Shown here: in pieces, positions 9,315 through 20,700 of the stretch
Layout of the letters: each line of letters opens with the position of its first letter
How positions within the stretch are numbered: the stretch's first letter is position 1
Assembly (NCBI GenBank): GCA_963844565.1
Contig: CAWJON010000002.1
Coordinates: 744,001 to 808,000 of the forward strand
Source of the DNA: JAFEDN01 sp963844565
Lineage (GTDB): Bacteria; Pseudomonadota; Gammaproteobacteria; Coxiellales; Coxiellaceae
DNA length: 64,000 bases
Direction: 5' to 3'
The notes under the pieces: model-generated
What the model saw: the letters and a program-made list of their open reading frames with translations, nothing else
Database searches by the model: none
What the model was told of the DNA's origin: nothing
Made by a program: the position numbers and the translations under genes

Positions 9315-9865
9315 AGATAAAAATAATTTTGACTGCGCTGGCGCCGCTCATCATTTTTGGTGTGGTGGCTTTTTTTCTCTGGATGGGCTTACATCGTAAT
9401 CCGCGCATACTGCCTTCTCCATTGATCAATAAACCCATTCCTACTTTTTCTGCGGAAAGTTTGCGAGATGCTAAACAATTGCTAACTGAAAAAGATTTCA
9501 AAGGAAAAGTGACCATCGTCAATGTATTTGCAACCTGGTGTATTGCTTGTCACTCGGAACACCCGTTATGGATGGAAGTGAAACGTGATTTACCCGAAGT
9601 CCAATTTATTGGCTTAAATTATAAAGACGATCGTGTAGCGGTGAAACGCTGGTTGGCAGAATATGGCGATCCTTACGATCAAATTATATTTGATCCGCAT
9701 GGAGAAACCGGTATCAATTTTGGCGTTTATGGAACCCCAGAAACTTTTATTGTTGATAAGCAAGGCGTGGTTCGTTACAAACAAATTGGAGCGGTGAGCC
9801 CTACCATTTGGAATAAACAGTTATTACCAGAAGTTAAAAAATGGCAAAACGAAATTTCCTCTTAA
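9311..9865 (+). CDS. ccmG: Thiol:disulfide interchange protein CcmG (DsbE)
   Basis: Membrane-anchored periplasmic thioredoxin-like protein that helps reduce apocytochrome c thiols. It has an N-terminal anchor (about 5-26), the active site WCIAC (Cys77, Cys80), and the cis-Pro loop YGTPETFIVD. The 184 residues match the family. It overlaps ccmF by four bases and ccmH by 25. Confidence 0.95.
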   Translation: MKIKIILTALAPLIIFGVVAFFLWMGLHRNPRILPSPLINKPIPTFSAESLRDAKQLLTEKDFKGKVTIVNVFATWCIACHSEHPLWMEVKRDLPEVQFIGLNYKDDRVAVKRWLAEYGDPYDQIIFDPHGETGINFGVYGTPETFIVDKQGVVRYKQIGAVSPTIWNKQLLPEVKKWQNEISS

Positions 9866-10245
9866 TTTTTATAATTAATTTTTTTGTTATTGCAGTGGCG
9901 TTGGCTGAACCATTGGACCGCTATCCTTTTGTCAACGAACAGCAGTCCCAACAATTTCAAACTTTAATTAGCGGCTTTCGATGTTTAGTTTGTCAAAATC
10001 AAAACTTAGCCGATTCTAATGCTGATTTAGCCAAAGATTTGCGCCAGCAAGTTTATCTGATGGTGAAAAGCGGAAAAAACTCTCAAGAAATCACCCAATA
10101 TATGCTCGACCGTTATGGCCAATTTATTTTATTCAAGCCGCCATTCAATCCAGAGACCTATGTTTTATGGCTAACACCATTTTTTTTATTGTTGATTGGC
10201 GTAACCATTTTGTGGCGATTGACTCGACAGAGAAACAAACCATGA
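9841..10245 (+). CDS. ccmH: Cytochrome c maturation protein CcmH (thioredoxin-reducible heme-ligation subunit)
   Basis: It carries a signal peptide (about 1-22), the redox motif FRCLVCQNQ (Cys48 and Cys51) and a C-terminal membrane helix. It binds and resolves apocytochrome c disulfides for CcmF. The 134 residues correspond to the short CcmH form, with the TPR part encoded separately by the next gene. Its TGA stop is shared in an ATGA overlap with ccmI. Confidence 0.95.
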   Translation: MAKRNFLLIFIINFFVIAVALAEPLDRYPFVNEQQSQQFQTLISGFRCLVCQNQNLADSNADLAKDLRQQVYLMVKSGKNSQEITQYMLDRYGQFILFKPPFNPETYVLWLTPFFLLLIGVTILWRLTRQRNKP

Positions 10246-10916
10246 CTCAATTCTTTTTTTGGATATGCATCGCGTTATTAACATTCATCGCATGGCTTTG
10301 GGTGGCGACTCCATTATTGGTAAATTTCAAGCAACAGAAATCATTGCTGGTAAATTTTACCTTATGGTTATTTCCCATTGTCGCTTTGGGATTATATTTT
10401 TGGTTAGGCAATTGGCCCGTTCTTGAAAAACGCTGGCAGCAACAAAAGTTGGCGAAAATCGTACACAGCAAAATGGAGGCGATTAAAAGTCCGCAACAAT
10501 TGGCTGATGAATTAAAGGCCCATTTGCAAGCAAAACCACAAAGCGCGGAGGGTTGGTATTTACTGGGAAAACTGTATTTGAGCATGACTCAATATGCTAA
10601 TGCGCTAAATTCCTTACAAAAAGCTTATCAACTAGAACCAAATCATGCAGAATATTTATTGACACTAGCCGAAGCCGATTTATTAAATCATCAAAATCAT
10701 TTATCATCCTCGATAGAAACCCAATTGAAAAAATTTTTAAACCTCCACCCAGACTCCATCGCCGCCTTAAATTTATTAGCGATCAACGAATACGAAAACC
10801 ATCATTACCACCAAGCCGTGCAATACTGGCAACAAGCACTGAGCCAACTGCCCGAAGGCAGCCCAGACAGCCAAAATTTGCTAAAGATGATCAGCATGGC
10901 GCAAAAAAAAGAATAG
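10242..10916 (+). CDS. ccmI: Cytochrome c biogenesis TPR protein CcmI
   Basis: The protein has two N-terminal membrane helices (about 4-22 and 36-54) and a periplasmic TPR domain (about 85-220: GWYLLGKLYLSM, ALNSLQKAYQLEPNH). CcmI chaperones apocytochrome c to the CcmFH lyase. I use the ATG at 10242, which forms an ATGA overlap with ccmH; an upstream in-frame start would extend into ccmH. From this start it has 224 residues. It closes the ccm operon. Confidence 0.88.
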   Translation: MTQFFFWICIALLTFIAWLWVATPLLVNFKQQKSLLVNFTLWLFPIVALGLYFWLGNWPVLEKRWQQQKLAKIVHSKMEAIKSPQQLADELKAHLQAKPQSAEGWYLLGKLYLSMTQYANALNSLQKAYQLEPNHAEYLLTLAEADLLNHQNHLSSSIETQLKKFLNLHPDSIAALNLLAINEYENHHYHQAVQYWQQALSQLPEGSPDSQNLLKMISMAQKKE

Positions 10917-10940
10917 TTCCTTGGCATTGATCATTTCTGT

Positions 10941-11142
10941 TTGACAATTAGAAGTAACCATATACAGTTACTATATGACAGCTCAAGGAAATTGTTTCAG
11001 AAAGCCCGAAATAACCCAGATGGGTTAAGTTTGATCCGGGAGGCAGGGCTAAGGAGTATCAGGTCAAACAGTTTTTGAAACTGTTGACGGAAGAAACTGC
11101 ATAAGAAGTCGATTGAAAGTGTATTTGCCTCCAACTTTTTTT
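10941..11142 (+). ncRNA. Possible structured transcript after the ccm operon
   Basis: TTGACA stands at 10941-10946, with AT-rich hexamers (TATACA 10961, TATATG 10972) at non-ideal spacing. The following about 160 bases hold local hairpins (AACCCA/TGGGTT; an imperfect CAAACAGTTT/AAACTGTTG pair), several GGA motifs, and a long-range pair GGAGGCA (11039-11045) with TGCCTCC (11126-11132) just before seven Ts (11136-11142). This resembles a small RNA with a terminal stem and U-tract, but I recognise no family. A leader or unrelated structured spacer is possible. Confidence 0.25.
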
Positions 11143-11484
11143 AATTCAATCACCTTACACCTTCCTCATATTATTCTCAAGTTTATGCCGAAATGTGATA
11201 TTTTAATTTATTAATTTTAATTGGTTTTGAAGCTCACACCTTTGCTTTCTATTTCAAAAGAAAAATCTAAAAACGCTGAAGTTAGGAGTTCGGCTCAGAA
11301 AAGAAAATTAAATTTTCATAATTGTCAAGTTTTAGAAATGTATACTATACATTTTATTTTGAACTACGTTATTGAAGTTACAAAATAAAAATAGCATGAT
11401 GCCTTATCAGGAAGAGCATTAGACTCGTCTCAGGAATGTTACCCTGAACGCTGACCCATGGCGCTTATTTGTAAACGGAGTTAT
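11143..11484. other. Intergenic region before the LRR-RHS operon, with a perfect 19-base palindrome
   Basis: AT-rich spacer with no convincing ORF. At 11336-11354 lies AAATGTATA-C-TATACATTT, a perfect inverted repeat about 130 bases upstream of the LRR start, which could be an operator. Otherwise I see no clear promoter hexamers. Confidence 0.45.
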
Positions 11485-14400
11485 ATGCTAGATTTAGATG
11501 AACCATTGGTTTTGAATTCGCAGACCGTTGATTCTTCATTAAGAGAATCAAAATATCCAGAAAATTATTTATCTGAAAATAAATTACCTCGTGTTTTGAC
11601 CCAGCATATTCCACCTTTTCGTGTATTCCATCTTGCTTGGCATAAAAGACGACAACAATCCATCGATAATAAATATCTCTCAGAGAGCGGAGCCGACATT
11701 CATGCATTATGGGACGGTGTTGAATTTGTTACGGAGAATTTATGGCCACTGATGTTTTGGGGTATGTTGGGTTACGATGTTTTTAATTATCTCGCACATT
11801 CTAATAATCGTTATGAGGTAACCTTCACTGATTTGGTGATCGGATTGCCTAAAAATTATCATTATCGTCATTCAGCTCTAACCATCAATTTGGGTGGTGA
11901 TATTGCAGGGTGCAGTAACTTTTGGCCCTGGGCGGGAATGCTAGGTGTCACTGTATTATCGGGATTTATCTTTCGCTATATGTCTCGTCCAGGTAACAAG
12001 GTTATAGCTGAAAGCGAGGAAGAAACATCATCCAGAAGTTGTGGTAAAATATTTTATCAGGATTTTATCCAGGTATTTCCGTTGCGTAAAAAATATCGGA
12101 TATTCCATCAACAGAAACGATCTCTTTTACAAAGTCGCGACCGAGAGGAAAAAAAACAAGATATTGAAAAAATACAAGCATCATATCTGCCTTATGAAGG
12201 TCAGGTAGAAGGTTTGCCCAAGCTTAAGGAAGCTTTGCAATTAGCAAAAGGTTTGAATCTTGAGCCAATATTTGGATTTAGTTTGTTTAAAATTTCATTA
12301 GCTATTACCCATCGTTATTATTTTGCTTGGAAATTGGGAGTAGATGCTTTCTCAGAAATTGCGCTTCATCGTAGAGATGAAATTGGAGAATTTGCGCTTA
12401 AAACATTAATCGAACTTTCTGGCCGAAATCCTTATATTCACTACAAATTGTGGTCTATCGGACAATCGCAAAATAGTTTCGTTAATTTAATGGGTTATTT
12501 TGTCGTTGTCCCCGGTCAACTCTATACCAAGTACCGTTTGTGGGCGTTGATAATCACTAAGGTCATTTTATTGGCGAAATTTTTAAACGACCAAAAAAAT
12601 TGTCATGATCAAGATAAAAAATGGCGTTTTGTTAGTGAGATTGGTAATTATGATTGCACTGTTTGTGACGGCGATGTCGATTACCGTCGATCTAAAGAAG
12701 GGCAGGGCTGTGTCGACGCACTCTCTGAGAAACCTCGCAGTGCTCAAGAATTTTTAGACACTTTAACTGTAGTGCAGTCGCATGGCCCTTTTACGAGAAT
12801 AGATTTTTCTAAGCAACCTTGGACAAACTGGCCAATCAGTGTTTGGAAAAAGATAATTCATTTATTGAGCAGCTCTGCATTTGATGATCTCATCACCTTT
12901 GATTTATCAAATCCTGCAGCAGAAAAATTTGCAATTACTCCAGATTATTTAGACTATATAGCAGATTTTCTGCAATTTTCTTCAGTACGCTATTTGGATT
13001 TAAGCCGCCAAATAATTAGCCCACAAGGTATGACAGCTTTATTGCCGGGTTTTCGTAATAATACACGCTTACTAAGCGTCTATTTCACTGATTCTCAATT
13101 AACCGATTCAACGTTTTTATCGTTTATAACATTATTACCTGGTATGTCTTCACTGAGTACATTGGGATTTTCTGACAATCAACTTTCGGGGTTTGCGTTA
13201 AAGTCGTTGAGTAATTTTTCTAATCCTAATTTGACTTATCTTGATGTCAGTCATAATTCTTTACAGACGGGGGATATTGATCAGTTTCCCTGGAATTTGA
13301 CATCTTTGAAGATTTTAAATATCTCTCAAATAGATTTGAGCAACGGTTCACTGAATCAATTCGGTGCGAGATTGGTCAATAGTTCTTTAACGACTTTAGT
13401 GATGGATAATTGTCAAATTCCCGCTGCTCTGGCATCCAGTTTATTTAATCAAATTGCTCGATCATCTATTCATACTTTGAGCTGGGGGAACAATAATATT
13501 GGTTACCAGGTAATGCAAACCATCGCTCCTAAGCTAGTGACCAGCGACATCACTGATTTTAATCTCAACGATAATAGTCTAGATGACCGTTCGCTGAATT
13601 TATTAGCGACTTCTTTAGCACTTAACATCACATTACGTCAATTGTCGCTGTCTGGTAACATTTTTACGGCTGTTGGTTTTGGCGCTTTGATTTCAGCATT
13701 ATCCACCAGTCGTCTGCGAAGCTTAATAGTTTCTAGGATTGCCTTAGGGGATGCTGGTGTTTCTGCTCTAACAGTAGTTCCGCCATACCAGCTTTTATTG
13801 ACGCAATTGGATTTGAGCTCCACATCAATAACGTCGGTTGGCGCTAGTGCTTTATTTTATTATGTAGCCAATAGTTCGGTGACGGATTTGGATGTCAGTC
13901 ACAATTTTCTTGGGGGTGACATCGGTACGCCTTTACAAGTGATTTTAAATCGTACGCCCTTAAAACGATTAAATTTAGCTGATACGTTGATAAGAAGTGA
14001 GAATTTGCAATCAGCCTGGTCGGTGTTGCCTGATTCTTCATTAGAATTTTTGGATGTTAGCGATAACAATTTGAATGATCCCTGCGCTATCTCTTTAGTC
14101 CAGAATTGGATGTCACCCGTACCCAATAGTGCTACCGTGTTAAATTCTACTGAAGAAGATTTTGATTACAAGCGAGCAATTAATCGTGCTACCCCGACAA
14201 CAAAATTAGAGAAATTAATTGGGAACAGCAATATGCTGACCGAACAAGGTGCGTACGCTTTATGTTTAGGAGCGCACGGGGCTGGTATTAATACGACTAA
14301 TCTTATTTTATCAGGCGAGCATTTAATCTCAGGCGCATCACGAATCAATGGTTGCCCAATTTTAGTTAGTTTTAATAATCAAACTTCTGCCGCTACACCT

Positions 14401-14688
14401 GCTTCAGCAGTGTCTTGGCTTCTCATGACTAGCTTCATTGGCTTAACAATAGGGCCACAAATTTCCAAATATCCATGGCGAATTTTTACCGCCTGCGCTG
14501 GCGCAATTTTAGCGTTTCCCCTGGGTTTTCCCGGGATAGCGGTAGGCGCTGCTTTAGGATATAAAGCAAAGGAGATTTCAATCGGCGCATTAAAAGAATT
14601 GAATTTATTTGTAACCCAAAGTTTTCATCGTGAATTTGTTTTTGCAAGTAAAGCGGATGAAAAAACATCGCAAAATTTTTATCGGTAA
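11485..14688 (+). CDS. Leucine-rich-repeat protein with hydrophobic segments, upstream partner of the RHS toxin
   Basis: From the ATG at 11485 (CGGAG four bases upstream) it has 1067 residues; an ATG at 11458 would add nine. The N-terminal third has two hydrophobic stretches (about 80-103 and 143-165). Residues about 500-870 carry ribonuclease-inhibitor-like leucine-rich repeats (LDLSRQIISPQGMTAL, YLDVSHNSL, LDLSSTSITSVGASALF). A glycine-rich hydrophobic segment lies near 975-1025. Such LRRs usually bind proteins and are common in eukaryote-targeting factors. The RHS gene starts 23 bases downstream, so the two are probably co-expressed; a role as adaptor or co-exported partner is inference. 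Confidence 0.7.
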   Translation: MLDLDEPLVLNSQTVDSSLRESKYPENYLSENKLPRVLTQHIPPFRVFHLAWHKRRQQSIDNKYLSESGADIHALWDGVEFVTENLWPLMFWGMLGYDVFNYLAHSNNRYEVTFTDLVIGLPKNYHYRHSALTINLGGDIAGCSNFWPWAGMLGVTVLSGFIFRYMSRPGNKVIAESEEETSSRSCGKIFYQDFIQVFPLRKKYRIFHQQKRSLLQSRDREEKKQDIEKIQASYLPYEGQVEGLPKLKEALQLAKGLNLEPIFGFSLFKISLAITHRYYFAWKLGVDAFSEIALHRRDEIGEFALKTLIELSGRNPYIHYKLWSIGQSQNSFVNLMGYFVVVPGQLYTKYRLWALIITKVILLAKFLNDQKNCHDQDKKWRFVSEIGNYDCTVCDGDVDYRRSKEGQGCVDALSEKPRSAQEFLDTLTVVQSHGPFTRIDFSKQPWTNWPISVWKKIIHLLSSSAFDDLITFDLSNPAAEKFAITPDYLDYIADFLQFSSVRYLDLSRQIISPQGMTALLPGFRNNTRLLSVYFTDSQLTDSTFLSFITLLPGMSSLSTLGFSDNQLSGFALKSLSNFSNPNLTYLDVSHNSLQTGDIDQFPWNLTSLKILNISQIDLSNGSLNQFGARLVNSSLTTLVMDNCQIPAALASSLFNQIARSSIHTLSWGNNNIGYQVMQTIAPKLVTSDITDFNLNDNSLDDRSLNLLATSLALNITLRQLSLSGNIFTAVGFGALISALSTSRLRSLIVSRIALGDAGVSALTVVPPYQLLLTQLDLSSTSITSVGASALFYYVANSSVTDLDVSHNFLGGDIGTPLQVILNRTPLKRLNLADTLIRSENLQSAWSVLPDSSLEFLDVSDNNLNDPCAISLVQNWMSPVPNSATVLNSTEEDFDYKRAINRATPTTKLEKLIGNSNMLTEQGAYALCLGAHGAGINTTNLILSGEHLISGASRINGCPILVSFNNQTSAATPASAVSWLLMTSFIGLTIGPQISKYPWRIFTACAGAILAFPLGFPGIAVGAALGYKAKEISIGALKELNLFVTQSFHREFVFASKADEKTSQNFYR

Positions 14689-14711
14689 TTTTGAGCAAAG
14701 GGAAAATTGTT

Positions 14712-17700
14712 ATGAAAAAATATCCATTTCATTTAGTCACTGGCCCTGGTAAAGGTGCTTCTTATTCTTCGTTAATGCAAGTAGGTGATCTTTCACCTGC
14801 AGAACCGCTGGGGCAAGCCAAAGTTAGATTGGCTTGTAACCTCACCAATAATAATATGGTAATTGCGGATCGTGCATTGATCTTTCCAGAAATGAAAGAA
14901 CCTGTGGTGTTGGGTTATTGCTTTAACAGTCAGTCGCCGGCAGCTTTAGCGTGGCGTTTGCCGATTGAAAGTTTCATCCCACCAGATCATGATTATCCGG
15001 ATTTTCCCCCAACCATTATTTTTACCGAAGCAGACGGTCATGAAACGACTTATACTCGTTCTTCCGAAAATCTTACGATGTATTTTGCGCCTGGCTTAAG
15101 AGATGGCACTCCCTATTTACAATACGATCAAGTACGTTATCAATGGTATGGGTATCACCCGAAAACCCAGGTTGGAGAAATTTATAACTTAACAGGACGG
15201 CTTATTGAAAGAAGAGATGCTTGGGGCAATCGAACCCAATTTACCTATAATAAGGACACCGGCCAATTAGAATCTATTTATTGTGTAACTTCCAAGAATA
15301 AATATTCGATTACTCGCACCGTTCGATCCGATGGATCGCGTGCGGAAACCATCAGCCGAACCAATGACAATGACCCAACCGCTCATGTTTTTCAAGCCTA
15401 TGAATTTGATAAAAATGGTTTGCTAATCACCTCTACTGCATCGATCAATGGATTAGATTTCACAGATGGTTATAAGACAACATATCAATATGCGGCCGCA
15501 GATCCTTTAGTTCTGACCGGGATCACTCAAGATGATGGTACGGACATGACTTTTCAATATGTTTCGTCTCTGACTGGACAATTGCAAACGATTTATTTAC
15601 CGGCGGCAACTGGAGTGACGCGGACGGATTTTCAATATTCACCCGGTAAAGTGGGTGTAACTGTAAAAGGGGGATGGAAAGCAGATTTTCTATTGGATTC
15701 GCAATCACGGGTGATTCAGAAAGATCAATATACCAATTTTAATGACGCCAAATTTACTACCGAGTCCACCCATTATGAGTATGCACCAACAGGCCAATTA
15801 CAGAAAATTACTCAACCAGACGGTGGTCAGGAGAGCTTTACTTACAGCTCGCCATTTGGATTGTTAACACGACACATTCGCCCCAACAACCAGCAAGCCG
15901 ATTATATTTATGATGAGGGCCAAAACCGGCCCTTACTAACCACGGAAACAGTTACCATTCCCGATAACAAGACACCATTGACCACCTATTACATCAACCA
16001 AAGACAGATCGGTGATTCGAAAAATTTTATCGATGAAAAAGATTATCTACGTTATGAAATTTCTTCAGTAGGCCGAGTTACATCTTTTGAACCCTCTCCA
16101 GATGGCCCTATCCAATTTAAACGTCGGTTTTTATCCAACACGATTACGGGTCGAAGCATCGCACCGGTTTTTGAAGAGATGCAACAATGGCAAGGTGAGC
16201 AAAATCCACAAGCCATTATGCTGACCGAGTATACGTATAATGATCAGGGTTTTGAAATTCGGAAAATGCGTTATGCCACAGTCGATGAAAAAGGAGTGGG
16301 GGTCAGAGATGCAGAGATGAGCCAGATTGATCATTCTACATTTAATGACTTTGGCGATTGGATCAATCAAGAAAAACAACTCGAACGCACGGATCAAGAT
16401 GAGGTGATTGCCAGCGCCGAAACCAATCGCCTGTTTGATGGTCTTCAGCGTTCCACTTCATTTATTGATCCATTAGATAATTTGACGACCACCCAATACG
16501 CAATTAATAACGATAAAACTTATGATCTCGGTGTTTACACCATTGCCATCACTCAACCTAATCAACGATTAGAAAAAACAATTCTGGATGCTCAAGGTGA
16601 TCCCCTAGACCACGTCGTGACAATTCCAAAAGGAGAGGGCGCATATTCCCAACCTCAAGTGACTCACTGGAACCGTGATGTAGGAGGCAGAGCTGTTAGC
16701 ACCAAACATCCTGACGATACTACCACTTTTCAATCATTTTATAATGATAATACCCTCGGTTTAAGCATTACAGCGACGGGTATCGTGACTGAACATCAAA
16801 TTGATCACGTTCATAATTTCGAATGTGATATTCAATATAAAAATTCGATTGATGTCAGTCAGATCGATCCTTATACAGTAGGCGGCGATTACGTCAAATC
16901 GCAGATTACTCCTGACGATAAAAATGATCGCATCAGTTATCGGTTTTACGATTCTCTTCACCGGTTATGTTTTGTCGTTGATGCTAAAAATCAGGTGACG
17001 GAATATCGTTACGATGACTTGTTGAATCAACACACCGCGAAAATTCGTTATCAAACCCCATTGACTGATGAACAAATCGCGACGTTAAAAACCGGGGTTT
17101 TGCTTACCTTAACGCCGGATTTAAGTAAAGATCGCTGCACATCATACTATTATGATAACGACAAGGTCCCAATCGGTGAAATTGATCCCGATGGTTGGGT
17201 GACCGAAAATATTTTGGATAATGCCGGAAGAGTAACGCGAAGTATTCGCTACAGCACACCTAATCGCGCGGCAGAACGCAGCAGTGATTTCGCCAGCATG
17301 CGTCCGGTACCATCAGACAATGATGGCGTCAGTTATTTTTTCTACAACGCCCGTGGTCAAACCACCGTTGCAGTTGACCCAGAAAACTATGTCACCGCTA
17401 CCACTTACTACGCTAGTGAAAAAACCTATCAAACCAAACGTTACTATAAACCACTGGCTTCTTGGGACCCCAGCGTTTGTCCGCCGATGCCCGAAGCGCA
17501 TCCTGAAGATCGCTTGATCACCACGGAATATGATGCAGTAGAACGAGAAATCAATAGGTTTGCCTCCAACAGCGTCGCCAAAGCGACTCAATATACCAAC
17601 ATGGGTAAAATCTGTTTGGAGCGCAGTTATGATACGCGGTTTTCTGGGACAGAGGGCACAACTGATCCAGATCAAACGCGCACCGAACAAAAACGTTATG

Positions 17701-20700
17701 ATGCTTGGGATAACATAATTCAAACTGCTAATTCATTTGTTAGCCAAAAACTGGCGGAGATAGAAGCGAATGAAGATTTAACGCCAGATGAAAAAGCGAC
17801 GCAAACAGAAATTGTCTGGAATCAATCGAGTTTGTGCGATACGTATGATGATGTCACAGGTTTAAAGCTAAAAAGCACCGACAGTTTAAATCGCACCACG
17901 ATTTTTTATTATGATCAGGAACGTCGCCTAATACTAGGCATCAGCCCAAAAGGCACAGCTAGACAAATTTTTTATACTACTTTTCATGAAAAGGTAACCA
18001 CGCGCGCTTACGCCAATCAAATTCCAGCCGATAAATTATCAACGTTGGAGGGTGGATTTATCACGAATGCGGTGTTGGCCCTATTGGTAGAAAATGCTGA
18101 CGAGGACATTATCGAAGAATTTACCTACAGCAAATTAAGTGAGCAGATCAGCAAAAAGGATCCTGAAGGATACATCACTCAAGCGATTTATAACGCATTT
18201 AAAGAAAAAATTGAAGAACAATTACCAGTTAGCGATATCAATCCGAGTTTAAGCATTCAACATCAATTTAATCCGCGGGGACAAGAAACCACAACCATTC
18301 GTAAATCTAATGGGGTAAGTTTTACCAAAAGCCAACTCTATGAACATCAACTCGGAAAAATGACAGCGAGCACAGATGAAGAAGGCGCAGTAACCCAACT
18401 TGCATATGATCGTGTGGGTAACCCAGTGATTGAAATTGATCCATTACTCAATACTGTGCACCAAAAAACTTTTGATGCTTTTTCCAGAATATTAGAAGAT
18501 AAAGACGCGAAAGGCGCCATAACCGCTTCTACCTATAACCAACAGGTGCGCACAGTAACCCAAGAGCGCCCAATTTCCAGCACTGGCTCTGTCGAAGAAA
18601 GCAATATTTTTGGTGAGCGGGTTAAACGCACCAATGCGCTGGGTAAAACCCGAACTGCGAGCCACGCGCCGAATGGCTCAGTCTCACAATCGACGAATGA
18701 AGTCGGCAGCATTATCAATGATACTTTTGATACGGAAGGCCAACACATAGACCACATTGATCCATTGCAAACCAAAACGCACGATGATTATGACGCCGAT
18801 GGCGCGATTATCCAAGAAACCAAATCAAGCACAACCTATAAAGATCTGGTAACCGTTTTGGTGCCAGATGCGTTTAGCCGGCCCATTCAAACCACAGACC
18901 CTCGCAATTTGCTGACTTTGAAAAAATTTAATCAGCGTGGATTAGAAGTACAACAAATCAAAGACCCTGGGACCAGCGATCAGCCCGGTTTACAATTGCT
19001 TAGGGAAAAAAGTTATAACGGACAACGCACAGCGATCACATCGAATGAAGGTGATGAAAAAAGTAATGCGCAATACGTGGTCACTTTTCAGCAAGACGGA
19101 TTTAATCGTTCATTAGGTAAAACCATTGATCCATCCGGTGTGGGAATTAAAACGAGTTTATCCTACGACAAAACCAATCGAGTAACCAGAAACATCGATG
19201 GAGAAAATCGCAGCCACTTTATTTTTTATGACGCCAAAGGCCAAAAACGCTTTGAAATCGATGGCGTGGGTGCGGTGCTACAGCGCCAATTTGATGAAAA
19301 TGGTTTAAAAAATTTAGTCCGCATTTATATCACCCCATTAACAGCTGAAGAATTAGCCGGCATCAGCGAATCCACCACGTTGGAATGGATGGAAACTTTT
19401 ATGTCCGGTAAGGAAACTACCCAAGATACTTTAACTTATCTTTATTACGATGAAAATCAACGAATGCAATTTAGACTAAGTGTCTATTGCGATCCATTAA
19501 CCGACGCGACCGAAGGCCTAATTACTGAAATTACCTACGATGGCGCCGATCATCGTAAAGAGAGTATGACCTACGCCACCACTTTGGTAGGAAAAGATTT
19601 TGCTTCGCTGTCGACTGAAGATTTAAGAAATTGGGTAGAAGCAAATGCCAGTGATGAAGATCGTATCACCATAACCATAGTAGATGACGCTGGGCAAAGG
19701 CGTTATACGATAGACAATCGCGGCGTGATAGAAGAGCGTGTTTATGATGCGCTGGGTAGTATTACTGCGAACATAAAATATGCCAAATGGGTGAATCCTC
19801 AAATCATCCGTACCTACACGGAAGCACAAATGCAACAATTCGTTGCGGCGCAGGTTGCCGATGTCAATGCCGACCGCATCCGTTATTCGCAATTTAATGT
19901 ATTTAAAAAGCCGGATTTTACCGTCATAACCACTGAGCCCCCGCAATGCGCCGTAACGCAATATCAATATGATGAACATGGAAATTTAACAAATACTACA
20001 GAATACAAAACCCCGATTGTATTTAGTAATTTTGCAAATTTAAAACAACAACTATCGCAATTAACAGAGGATAAAGAGGACCGAATTAACAAACAAACCT
20101 TTGATATCTGTAATCGACAATCAACCACGATAGATGCGTTGGACTTAACAGACCTATTTACCCACGATGCGTTAGATTTGTTAATTACTCATACCGATCG
20201 TGACAATAATATTTGGACCAATGCGTATGATGGCGCAAAACGCAGAATTCGTGAAGAAGCGCCGCCAGCTAAGATTACCGATGTTACCCAAGACTCAAAA
20301 GGACAGTTAACCATTGCCGAAACTTCACGATCAGTAAAGACCCTGCACAGTTACAATAAAGTCAATTGCGAGATCAAAACTATTGTGGATGCAGAGGGCT
20401 CGAGTCCGCGCAATATCTCCATGGCTTATGCCATAGACAATAAACAAATCGCTTCGACGATGGTAGAAGATGCCGAAGTGGACGATCCTGCAAAATCATC
20501 CAGCATTACCGCTTCACCGGTTACCAAACAAACCGTAACCAAAAGCAGTATTTTTAACGCCTATCGAAAGGAACTGGTAAAAATTGATGAGCAGGGGGCT
20601 TTAACTTTTAAAATATACGATTCTTTAAGACGATTAGCCTATGAGATTGACGCCAGTGGCTCTGTCATTGCTTATGTGCGTAACACGTTTGGCGAGGTCA

